64,000 bases of DNA from Pseudomonas lactis (GTDB lineage Bacteria; Pseudomonadota; Gammaproteobacteria; Pseudomonadales; Pseudomonadaceae). The DNA lies in NCBI RefSeq assembly GCF_001439845.1, contig NZ_JYLO01000011.1, forward strand, positions 266,839-330,838, in the 5' to 3' direction. The notes under the pieces were generated by a model. It was given only the letters and a program-made list of their open reading frames with translations, made no database searches and was not told the DNA's origin. The position numbers were made by a program, and so were the translations under genes. The number at the start of each line of letters is the position of its first letter. The stretch's first letter is position 1. Below are positions 16,857-24,352 of this stretch, piece after piece.

Positions 16857-17302
16857 ATGCTAAGGATAGTACCTGGCGACCAACGGTCGTTGGCGGTTGC
16901 ACAGGCTTGGTCCGCGAAGCAACTAACAACTATTGGACCTGATTGGATTTTAGAGCTATAACTTTAATTAGAGTTGTAGCTCGAATTTATATCTGAACTT
17001 GTTATTTGTCAGGCGCTGCTTAGTCTTGTGGTACGCTTCTTACAGCAACTTCTTTAGCACATTTTTAGCGTGTAGCTTATTTCCTACGGATACTTTTAAA
17101 GTTTTGGCGAAATGCCATCTTTTTCGCTCAAGCCCTGTTTACAAGGGCTACGTGCGTTTTGGAATGTGCCTGCATACCTGCTTTTAGTTTGGCTTGATCA
17201 TTGTCTTGCAGTGCGTAGTTCAACTAACTACGCCTGCTAATTCGTTGTTAGGGACCTCCTTGGCAATGAACCATTCAATGTTGTCAACTACAGGTATTGA
17301 CC
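16857..17302 (+). promoter_or_regulatory. AT-rich leader/promoter region of the fimbrial operon
   Basis: About 445 bp with no credible gene and visibly lower GC than its surroundings. It contains an 11-bp inverted repeat with one mismatch (GAGCTATAACT at 16953-16963, AGTTGTAGCTC at 16972-16982) and a perfect 8-bp hairpin (GCGTAGTT at 17213-17220, AACTACGC at 17226-17233) about 70 bp before the pilin ATG. Such AT-rich regions upstream of pilus genes are typical targets of MvaT/H-NS silencing; that is inference. A small open frame at 16999-17187 has no protein-like features. Confidence 0.5.
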
Positions 17303-17800
17303 ATGTTTAAGAAGTTTGCTGTCGCTGTTCCCCTGGCCGTTCTGGCGCTATCTTCCTCGGTAACGGCTATCGCTGCCGGTGAAGCCAGCCACACCGTCAA
17401 CCTCAAGGCAAACATCCCGACCACCGTGTTCCACGCCCAGCCGCGTGATCCGAACTGGGGTCGTGACGAAACCATGACCTACAACCTGGTCAGCGGTGAG
17501 TTGGCTCCCCTGAGCGCCATCTACGACATCAAGAACACCAACGGTTCGGTTCACGCCTACATCGAAGGCGGCCCGGCTGTGCTGTTCAACGGTGATGCCG
17601 CGCAGAACATCGCGCTGACCACCACCCTCAATGGCGTGACCCTGACCGGCTCTCCGCAGGAAGTGGTCAATGAAGCCGACTCCACCCCAGGTATTGGCGC
17701 TGAAATGCGCATCGTCGCGGCCAAGCCTTCGGCTACTCAGCGCGGTTCCTACACCGCGGTGATGCCGGTGGTATTCGACGCGGTATTGCCAACGCTTTGA
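17303..17800 (+). CDS. CS1-type fimbrial major pilin subunit
   Basis: A 165-aa exported protein. Its signal peptide (MFKKFAVAVPLAVLALSSSV, cleaved near AIAA/GEA) is followed by a CS1/CFA-I pilin fold: an N-terminal strand rich in alternating hydrophobics (SHTVNLKANIPTTVFHAQPR) used for donor-strand exchange, YDIKNTNGSVHAYIEGG, and the C-terminal SYTAVMPVVFDAVL strand. These pilins polymerise through the alternate chaperone-usher pathway. The ATG at 17303 has AGG 8 nt upstream. A stem-loop after the stop probably limits readthrough so that pilin is made in excess. It is first of six genes (pilin, usher, adhesin, chaperone, minor pilin, adhesin). Confidence 0.88.
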   Translation: MFKKFAVAVPLAVLALSSSVTAIAAGEASHTVNLKANIPTTVFHAQPRDPNWGRDETMTYNLVSGELAPLSAIYDIKNTNGSVHAYIEGGPAVLFNGDAAQNIALTTTLNGVTLTGSPQEVVNEADSTPGIGAEMRIVAAKPSATQRGSYTAVMPVVFDAVLPTL

Positions 17801-17810
17801 TGTGCCAATG

Positions 17811-17836
17811 AATGCCCGTTGAACACGGGCATTTAC
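17811..17836 (+). terminator. Stem-loop attenuator between pilin and usher
   Basis: AATGCCCGT (17811-17819) pairs with ACGGGCATT (17825-17833) across a 5-nt loop and is followed by a weak T-containing tract. Partial termination here would set the pilin-to-usher ratio; that is inference. Confidence 0.6.
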
Positions 17837-17914
17837 TTGCAGGTCGGCTGACTTTCCTCCTCGGTCCGCCGGCCTGGTTTTTTCCAGTCTTTTGGCATTC
17901 AGAGTGTTCCGTTC

Positions 17915-20437
17915 ATGTTTCCGATGACGCCTATCGCGACGGCGCTTGCGCTGTTGATGTGTACGAGTGCCCTGGCCGCACCTGCTGCCTCGGGCGCTTT
18001 GACTACCGGCAATCTGCTGAGTCAGGCCCAAGGCTTGCCCGCCGGTTTTGCCGATCACTTTTTCGACGTGCCGCTGGCGGTACGTGTAGACCTTGACCAG
18101 CAGTTGCTGGGCGAGGCGCTGATTGTGTTGACCCGGGATGATCGCGTCACCCTGCTCGAGTTCACCGACACCGGTGACAGCAAGGTCCCGGCCGCCACCC
18201 GCGACACCTGGCAAGCCCTGCTGGAAAAAGGCGTGGCGCTGGGTGCCTGTACCCAATCCTGTCCGGAAAAAATGCTCTCGGCGTTCTACAACCTGGAAAA
18301 CTCCCAGTTGGCGATCATCACTCAGAATGTCGAGCTCAATGACGATGCACCGCGCTTTTACCAGCAACCGGAAGACGGCAGCCTGGGGTTGATCATCAAC
18401 AACCAGCTCAACCTCAACGGTGGACAGGACACCAAACTGGGCGGTCGCTACGGGCTGCAGGCCAGTTCCAGCATTGGCAACTGGAGCCAGGTGTTCAACC
18501 TGCAACTGGCGCGACAGAGTGGCGATAACGAACAGATGCGCCACGCGATCCATGAGCTGTACACCCAGCGGGAAATGGAAGGGCAATTTTTTCGCCTGGG
18601 TCATTTCACCCCCAATTCCGACGGCCTGACCCGCCAACTGCGCAGCTTCGGTGCCAGCCCTGACACAGCGCTGGGCCTGATGTACGGGAGTTCCGACAGC
18701 TTGGCCATCAACAATGCCAAGCCCAGCGTGTACCCGATCTATGTCACCGCCAACCGCCAGGCGGCGGTGGAGATTTACCGCAACGGTCTGTTGATCAACA
18801 CCCAAGCCGTGGCAGCCGGCCTGCAAACCCTGGACACCCGGCCATTGCCCGGCGGTATCTATGAAGTGGAAGTGCGCCTGGTGGAAGACGGCCTGACCAC
18901 CAGCACCACCCAGGAGTTGGTGTACAAACCCAGCAACTGGCGCAACGCCGAAGACCCGTGGCGCTACAACCTGTTTGCCGGGCGCGAGACCAAGCTGTTC
19001 AGCAATTGGGACGAACAAGCCTCTGGCGCGATGACTGCGGGCGCGTCCATCAACTACCTGTTGCACCCACGGGTGATCCTCGGCCTGTCGGCACGCCAGG
19101 TGCGTGAACAACTGCAGTACGGCGGTTCGGTGGACTGGACGGTCGCCAACAACACCAGTCTCTACACCAACCTGTACCAGACCCAGGACCACGGCACCGG
19201 CATGGACCTGCAAGCGCTCTACACCTTGGGCGCCACCAACCTGGTGTTCAGCCACACGCGCAGCTGGCTCGACACCCGCGACACCTACGAAACCCTGCCG
19301 GACGGCACCCGCCTGCGCCGCAATACCTTCGTGGGCGAGGCCAGCAACACGGCGCTGTCGGTCAACCACCGGCTCGATGCGAAAAACACCCTGAACATGC
19401 GCCTGTCCCACAGCGAAGGCAATGTCGAGGGCGCCGGTATCGACCTGGGTTGGAGCCGTCATGACAAGCTGTTCGGCAGCGATGCCAACTGGCGCTTCTC
19501 GGTGTTCGACCGGCCCGGTACCTCGGGTACCAACGACGCGCGCAATCGTGGTGTAGACGTAAGTGTCAGCATGAACCTGGGCCGCGATGGCCGGCAGATC
19601 TCCGGCAGCATCGGCACCCGCACCGCCCGTGACGGCGGGCGTGACAACAACGCCTCGGTGACCTTGCGCCAAGACCTGACCGACCACTTCCTGCAAAGCG
19701 TCTCGGCCACGGCGATCACCGACACCTATGGCGTCGGCCTGTCGGGCATGGCCAGTTTCAATACCGACGCGGTCAGCGGTGACGGCTTCGTGCAGCGCAG
19801 TTCCTTCAACGGCGACTTCAGCGGTGGCCTGAACCTCAACAGCACCCTGGTGGCCGGTGCCGGCAAGGTATTGCTGAGCAGCCAGTACCAGGGCAACGGT
19901 GCCGGCATGATCATCGACGTGGAAACCGACCTCGACGAGATCGCCTTGCGCGCCGATGACCTGGGCGGCGGCAGCACCCTGTTGCGGCCCGGGCGCAATT
20001 ATGTGCCGGTGTCGGCCTACAAGAGCAGCAGCGTGGCCTTCGACTTTGAAGGCAACCACCCACCGGCGGCCAATATCCAGCCGGCGCGCTCCAGCTACCA
20101 CCTGAACAAGGGCGGTGTGGACTACCGCAAAGTCACGGTGATGAAAACCGTCACCGTGCTGGGCCGCTTGCTGGATGAACACGGCACACCTCTGCGCGGC
20201 CACCACGTGATCAATCACGCCAGCCGTGGGGTCAGCGAAGTAGATGGGTTCTTCTCCATGGAAATGAGTTCCAGCTCACCCACCCTGCAAGTGCGCTACC
20301 AGAACCAGCTGTTGTGCCAGTTCCGTCTGGACCCCAGCAACGCGCCAAGCGAAAGCGACGTGCTGATGATCGGCGACTTGCGCTGCACGCCGGATACGTT
20401 GGCCGAAGTCGCCCATGCGTCAGAGGCGGCCGGATGA
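17915..20437 (+). CDS. CS1-type outer-membrane usher (CfaC/TcfC family)
   Basis: An 840-aa outer-membrane usher of the alternate chaperone-usher pathway, which takes chaperone-bound pilins and threads the pilus through the outer membrane. A signal peptide (ending ALAAPA) precedes an N-terminal domain with a Cys pair (GACTQSCPEKM). The central barrel includes PVYVTANRQ-like plug residues (SVYPIYVTANRQAAVEIYRN, GLQTLDTRPLPGGIYEVEV). The C-terminus is an E-set/carboxypeptidase-like domain (VTVLGRLLDEHGTPLRGHHV) ending in a further Cys pair. Length is normal. The stop overlaps the next gene's ATG (20434-20437), indicating coupling. It lies 114 bp after the major pilin. Confidence 0.9.
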   Translation: MFPMTPIATALALLMCTSALAAPAASGALTTGNLLSQAQGLPAGFADHFFDVPLAVRVDLDQQLLGEALIVLTRDDRVTLLEFTDTGDSKVPAATRDTWQALLEKGVALGACTQSCPEKMLSAFYNLENSQLAIITQNVELNDDAPRFYQQPEDGSLGLIINNQLNLNGGQDTKLGGRYGLQASSSIGNWSQVFNLQLARQSGDNEQMRHAIHELYTQREMEGQFFRLGHFTPNSDGLTRQLRSFGASPDTALGLMYGSSDSLAINNAKPSVYPIYVTANRQAAVEIYRNGLLINTQAVAAGLQTLDTRPLPGGIYEVEVRLVEDGLTTSTTQELVYKPSNWRNAEDPWRYNLFAGRETKLFSNWDEQASGAMTAGASINYLLHPRVILGLSARQVREQLQYGGSVDWTVANNTSLYTNLYQTQDHGTGMDLQALYTLGATNLVFSHTRSWLDTRDTYETLPDGTRLRRNTFVGEASNTALSVNHRLDAKNTLNMRLSHSEGNVEGAGIDLGWSRHDKLFGSDANWRFSVFDRPGTSGTNDARNRGVDVSVSMNLGRDGRQISGSIGTRTARDGGRDNNASVTLRQDLTDHFLQSVSATAITDTYGVGLSGMASFNTDAVSGDGFVQRSSFNGDFSGGLNLNSTLVAGAGKVLLSSQYQGNGAGMIIDVETDLDEIALRADDLGGGSTLLRPGRNYVPVSAYKSSSVAFDFEGNHPPAANIQPARSSYHLNKGGVDYRKVTVMKTVTVLGRLLDEHGTPLRGHHVINHASRGVSEVDGFFSMEMSSSSPTLQVRYQNQLLCQFRLDPSNAPSESDVLMIGDLRCTPDTLAEVAHASEAAG

Positions 20438-21708
20438 ATTTTTTACCCAGAACAGCATGCGTTCGCAGCAACGAGTTGATCAGCATGAACAAGCCTGGCA
20501 ACACAATGTGGCGCGCTGTCGTATTGGCCGCTTCGTTGGGTTCGTTCACCCCTTGGGGCCTTGCGGCCACGCAAGACATTACCGCTGAGTTCCGACCGGA
20601 CCCCAGCAATCCCATGGTGAACAGGTTCACCAATACCACCCCGCAGAGCGGGGTATGCCCTGGGCATATGCCGGCACGGTGTGAAGCATTGGGAATTTTC
20701 AGTATCCGCACCTGGGATATCAACTTTGTCGCCACCGGCCCGATAGAGGCCAACCATGCGGATCCGCGTCAAGGCTTGATGTTCAAGGTCCCCTCCGAGT
20801 GGCGCAGTTTCGAGGTGATATCACCCAAGGGCGACCGCAAAACCGTCGAGATGCGTATCTCGGGTATTGGCAGCCGTTTCAATACAACCAACCCTCCGGG
20901 CGTGCATGCGTGGAGTTCATTACCCGCCAACTGGACGCATCCACCTTCCCCCTGCCAATACACCGGCATGTGGGCGGCGGCCCCCACGTTGCGGCTGTGG
21001 TTCTGGCTGATACCGGAAGGTGGCGGTGCGTGCAATCTAGTGACGCCGTTCAATGTTCCCTCCTCCAGTTTCAGCATGCTTGAGTACACATATGAACTGA
21101 GGACACCTAACCCCCTGGACATGGATGCTGGGCAATACAGAGGGTCGATTACTTACGGGGTCGGGCCGCACCAGGATTTCGATTTTGGTGACATTTACCG
21201 GCCAAACGATGATGTGCTGACCTTCAACTTCGACCTTCGAGTGGAGCACAACCTCAAGGTTGACCTGCCCCCCGGAGGCAACCGTATCGAGCTGTTGCCC
21301 GAAGGCGGCTGGCAAGCCTGGCTCAATCGCGGGCGGCAACCTTCGAAGCTGTTCCGCGACCAGACCTTCGTCATCTCGGCCAGTACCCGTTTCAAGATGC
21401 AGCTCGAGTGCAGCCTGGCCATCGGCAACACCTGCGGGCTGCGCAACGGGGACGGCGACGAGGTGCCGCTGCAGGTCGGCGTGACCCTGCCATTTGGCTT
21501 GCGCGACCAGTACGGCCAGGCCGTGAGCAAGCTGCCCTTGCGCCTGGACGGTTCCGGCACTGAGCTGTTTCAGCCCGGCCACTACGTGAACAGCCGCCCC
21601 GCCAGCCTGCACTTTGCCGTGGAGCGAGACGACGTGAAGGAAATGCTCAAACAACCGGGCAGCACCTACACCGGCGTGGTCACGGTGATCTGGGATTCGG
21701 AAGTCTAG
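20434..21708 (+). CDS. CS1-type fimbrial tip adhesin 1 (CfaE/CooD-like)
   Basis: A 424-aa (from 20434) exported tip subunit. ATG 20434 overlaps the usher stop and has AGAGG 7 nt upstream, but gives a long n-region; ATG 20485 gives a shorter signal peptide (core WRAVVLAASLGSF, cleaved near GLAA). The N-terminal ~240 residues (ITAEFRPDPSNPMVNRF, SIRTWDINF, TYELRTPNPLDMDAGQYRGS) form the adhesin half. The C-terminal ~155 residues (VEHNLKVDLPPGG to the end) form the pilin-like half that docks on the fibre. That half is almost identical to tip adhesin 2, while the N-terminal half is divergent. Receptor unknown. Confidence 0.82.
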   Translation: MNFLPRTACVRSNELISMNKPGNTMWRAVVLAASLGSFTPWGLAATQDITAEFRPDPSNPMVNRFTNTTPQSGVCPGHMPARCEALGIFSIRTWDINFVATGPIEANHADPRQGLMFKVPSEWRSFEVISPKGDRKTVEMRISGIGSRFNTTNPPGVHAWSSLPANWTHPPSPCQYTGMWAAAPTLRLWFWLIPEGGGACNLVTPFNVPSSSFSMLEYTYELRTPNPLDMDAGQYRGSITYGVGPHQDFDFGDIYRPNDDVLTFNFDLRVEHNLKVDLPPGGNRIELLPEGGWQAWLNRGRQPSKLFRDQTFVISASTRFKMQLECSLAIGNTCGLRNGDGDEVPLQVGVTLPFGLRDQYGQAVSKLPLRLDGSGTELFQPGHYVNSRPASLHFAVERDDVKEMLKQPGSTYTGVVTVIWDSEV

Positions 21709-21768
21709 GCAGGCATCTACCGCACATCAGCCGCTGGGCTGGGTTCAATCAATGAGGCGTAATCAAAC

Positions 21769-22527
21769 ATGAAACAAGCAGTGTTATCGGTCGGGCTGGT
21801 GCTGTTGTCGTTGTCCGCTCAGGCGGGGCCGGCGATCAACGTGGGGGTGGTGTACGACTACCTGGAGGGCGATCGCAGTTCCTACCTCAAGCGTGTCTAT
21901 AACGGCGGCACCAGTACCGCATTCATCAAGGTCAATGTGCTGGAAATCGTCTACAACGCCGACGGCACCTCCAAGGAAGTGCCGATTACTTCGATGACTG
22001 ACGCCAAGGGCGGCGCCACCAACCGTGACGGCCTGATGGCCAGCCCGGCGCGGCTGATCGTGCCGGCGGGCGGGCGTCAGGGCACCCGCTTGCTGTACAT
22101 GGGCCAGCGCGACACGGAACGTTACTTCCGTGTGCGCTTCATCCCGGTGGTGCCGGAAAAAGAAGACGACTTTGCTGTCACCGATGAAGAGCGGGCCGAG
22201 TACAAGGACGCGCTGGCCGCCGGGGTCAACGTCATGGCCGGTTATGGCACGGTGTTTTTCGTGCGCCCACAGAACACCCGTTTCGACACGCAGATCAGCC
22301 AGACCACCAGCCAGTACACCTTGCGCAATGCCGGCAACAGCGTGGTGGTGCTCGATGAGTTCCGGGACTGTTCGGTGGCGAAGAAAACCGACTGTGAAGC
22401 CACCACCAAGCACCACATCCTGCCCGGCCGTCAGCTGGTGTTCGAGAAAAAGCCCGAGCGCCAGTTCAGTTTCCAGCTGATCGAAGGCCGCGACAAAAAA
22501 CCGATGACGGTCAACAGCAACGGGTGA
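21769..22527 (+). CDS. CS1-type periplasmic pilus chaperone (CfaA/CooB-like)
   Basis: A 252-aa periplasmic chaperone with two Ig-like domains. The signal peptide (VLSVGLVLLSLSAQAG) is followed by GVVYDYLEGDRSSYLKRVYN, a subunit-binding region ending in RLIVPAGGRQGTRLLYMGQR (basic residue in the cleft), and a second domain with TSQYTLRNAGNSVVVLDEFR and a Cys pair (DCSVAKKTDC). It should hold pilins and adhesins by donor-strand complementation and pass them to the usher. Spacing from the adhesin gene is 60 bp. The stop overlaps the minor pilin start (TGATG). Placement after usher and adhesin differs from the enteric coo/cfa order, where the chaperone comes first. Confidence 0.87.
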   Translation: MKQAVLSVGLVLLSLSAQAGPAINVGVVYDYLEGDRSSYLKRVYNGGTSTAFIKVNVLEIVYNADGTSKEVPITSMTDAKGGATNRDGLMASPARLIVPAGGRQGTRLLYMGQRDTERYFRVRFIPVVPEKEDDFAVTDEERAEYKDALAAGVNVMAGYGTVFFVRPQNTRFDTQISQTTSQYTLRNAGNSVVVLDEFRDCSVAKKTDCEATTKHHILPGRQLVFEKKPERQFSFQLIEGRDKKPMTVNSNG

Positions 22528-23015
22528 TGACAATGTTCAAGCAACTGACGGCACTGGCGGTACTGATGACCCCTGTGTTCCTGGGCGAGCCGGCGCAGGC
22601 GTTCCAGGAACGCCACAGCTTCGATGTGTCGGTGACCATACCGATCGAAGAAGCCTATGTGCTGCCTTCCGAGCCGGATTGGATGGGGCATGACCAAGTG
22701 CTGGCGTGGGACCTGGCGACGGCGCGGCTTGGCCGCCTGCGCAAGAACTTCGACGTCAAGAACATCAACGGTGGCGTGACCGCCCGCCTGGGCGACACCC
22801 CGTACTTGCTGAGCGGGCGCAACCGTATCGAGTTGCAGGTGTTGTTCAATCGGGTGCCGTTGACCCTGGATGCCACGCAGGTACTCAGTGCCGAGGAGGC
22901 GCGCCCGGGGCGCCGCGCCGAACTGGAGATTGCCGCTATCGAACCACCTGACGGTTACCGCGGTGGCGAGTATTACGGCACGGTGCACTTGATGTTCGAT
23001 TTTCCCGCGCCATAA
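22527..23015 (+). CDS. CS1-type minor pilin subunit
   Basis: A 162-aa exported pilin paralogous to the major subunit: signal peptide ending PAQA, then FQERHSFDVSVTIPIEEAYV, a YDIKN-like segment (NFDVKNINGGVTARLG) and the C-terminal strand YYGTVHLMFDF. It keeps the domain plan of the major pilin but is clearly divergent, which suggests a tip linker or alternative shaft subunit. Start choice: ATG 22527 overlaps the chaperone stop; GTG 22524 or ATG 22533 are possible. It is followed after 43 bp by the second adhesin, so this pair may form an alternative tip complex. That role is inference from position. Confidence 0.82.
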   Translation: MTMFKQLTALAVLMTPVFLGEPAQAFQERHSFDVSVTIPIEEAYVLPSEPDWMGHDQVLAWDLATARLGRLRKNFDVKNINGGVTARLGDTPYLLSGRNRIELQVLFNRVPLTLDATQVLSAEEARPGRRAELEIAAIEPPDGYRGGEYYGTVHLMFDFPAP

Positions 23016-23058
23016 GCCTGGCGAGTGAAACCTTGTGGGCCCGCGATACGGAGCGATT

Positions 23059-24300
23059 ATGCGACTGTTCACCGTTACAAAAAAATGGCTGGGGCCTTGT
23101 GCGCTGGCGCTGGGCCTCAGCTGGGCGAGCCTGCCGGTGCAGGCGCTGGAGCAAAACATCTCGGCGGTGTTTCGCCCTGACCCGACCAACCCGATGGTCA
23201 ATAAATTCCAGAACACCACCCCCCACAGTGGCATCTGTGCCTGGCATGTGCCGGCGCTGTGCGAGTCACTCAACACCTTCAGTATTCGTACCAACGAATT
23301 GGTGTTCAACTCGAACGCGCAAATCGAGGCGGACCATGAAGACCCGCGCAAGGGCGCGTATTTCAAGGTACCGTCCTCCTGGCGCGATGTGCAGGTGACC
23401 CATATCGCCACGGGTCAGGTTGAAACGGTACAGATGCGCATCGCCGGCTTCGGTGGCCGATGGAGCCTGGGCGGTGGCGCCAGAGTGGGCGTTTGGGCCA
23501 GAAATGGCTCCTGGGATTATTACTGGCGTTATGGTGCAGCACCGTGTCAGGGGGTCAGGTATATCGCGGCGTCCAGCACTTTTTTACTCTACTTCTGGAC
23601 CATTCCTGAAAATGCAGGGGCTTGCAACGTGGTCCCCACCTCGCCGATTCCGCAGATGGTCTATAACCCCGTCGAGTATGGCTATGAACTCAAGACCCCA
23701 AATCCATTGGGCATGGCCAGCGGTGAATACCGCGGTTCGGTCAGTTACAGCATCGGCCCAGGAGGGGATTTTGATCTCGGCGATGTGATGATGCCCAACG
23801 ACAATACGCTGACTTTCAACTTCACCCTGTCGGTGGAGCACAACCTCAAGGTCGACCTGCCACCGGGAGGCAACCGCGTTGAACTGCTGCCCGAGGGCGG
23901 CTGGCAAGCCTGGCTCAATCGCGGGCGACAACCGTCGAAACTGTTCCGTGACCAGACCTTCGTCATCTCCGCCAGCGGACGTTTCAAGATGCAGCTCGAA
24001 TGCAGCCTGGCCATCGGCAACACCTGCGGTCTGCGCAACGGCGCGGGCGACGAGGTGCCGCTGCAGGTCGGGGTGACCTTGCCTTATGGCTTGCAAGACC
24101 AGTACGGCCAGGCCGTGAACAAGCTGCCCTTGCGCCTGGACGGCAGCGGCACCGAGCTGTTCCAACCCGGCTATTACGTCAACAACCGCCCCGCGAGCCT
24201 GCACTTTACCGTGGAGCGGGACGACGTGAAGGAAATGCTCAAGCAGCCCGGTAGCACCTACACGGGCGTGGTCACGGTGATCTGGGATTCGGAGGTCTAG
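23059..24300 (+). CDS. CS1-type fimbrial tip adhesin 2 (CfaE/CooD-like)
   Basis: A 413-aa exported paralogue of tip adhesin 1. Start 23059 has GGAG about 6 nt upstream and a clean signal peptide (WLGPCALALGLSWASLPVQA). Adhesin-half landmarks match the first copy (ISAVFRPDPTNPMVNKF, YELKTPNPLGMASGEYRGS), but the middle, receptor-side residues (about 120-200) are strongly different. The last ~155 residues differ from copy 1 at only about nine positions by eye. It is the last gene of the fimbrial operon; the convergent penicillin-binding protein gene ends 52 bp away. Two tips with one docking half suggest alternative receptor specificities. Confidence 0.83.
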   Translation: MRLFTVTKKWLGPCALALGLSWASLPVQALEQNISAVFRPDPTNPMVNKFQNTTPHSGICAWHVPALCESLNTFSIRTNELVFNSNAQIEADHEDPRKGAYFKVPSSWRDVQVTHIATGQVETVQMRIAGFGGRWSLGGGARVGVWARNGSWDYYWRYGAAPCQGVRYIAASSTFLLYFWTIPENAGACNVVPTSPIPQMVYNPVEYGYELKTPNPLGMASGEYRGSVSYSIGPGGDFDLGDVMMPNDNTLTFNFTLSVEHNLKVDLPPGGNRVELLPEGGWQAWLNRGRQPSKLFRDQTFVISASGRFKMQLECSLAIGNTCGLRNGAGDEVPLQVGVTLPYGLQDQYGQAVNKLPLRLDGSGTELFQPGYYVNNRPASLHFTVERDDVKEMLKQPGSTYTGVVTVIWDSEV

Positions 24301-24352
24301 GTTTGAAAGCGGTTGGGCGGCCAACGACTTCAGTGGCTGGCACGCCACCCAA

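Noticed and set aside
16999..17187. A 62-codon frame in the AT-rich fimbrial leader
   Set aside because: Starts without SD and its translation (many Phe/Cys/Leu) looks like chance AT-rich reading.
17348..20218. A 956-codon open frame on the minus strand opposite the pilin and usher genes
   Set aside because: Antisense of a clear usher gene in high-GC DNA; no motif, no promoter or SD.
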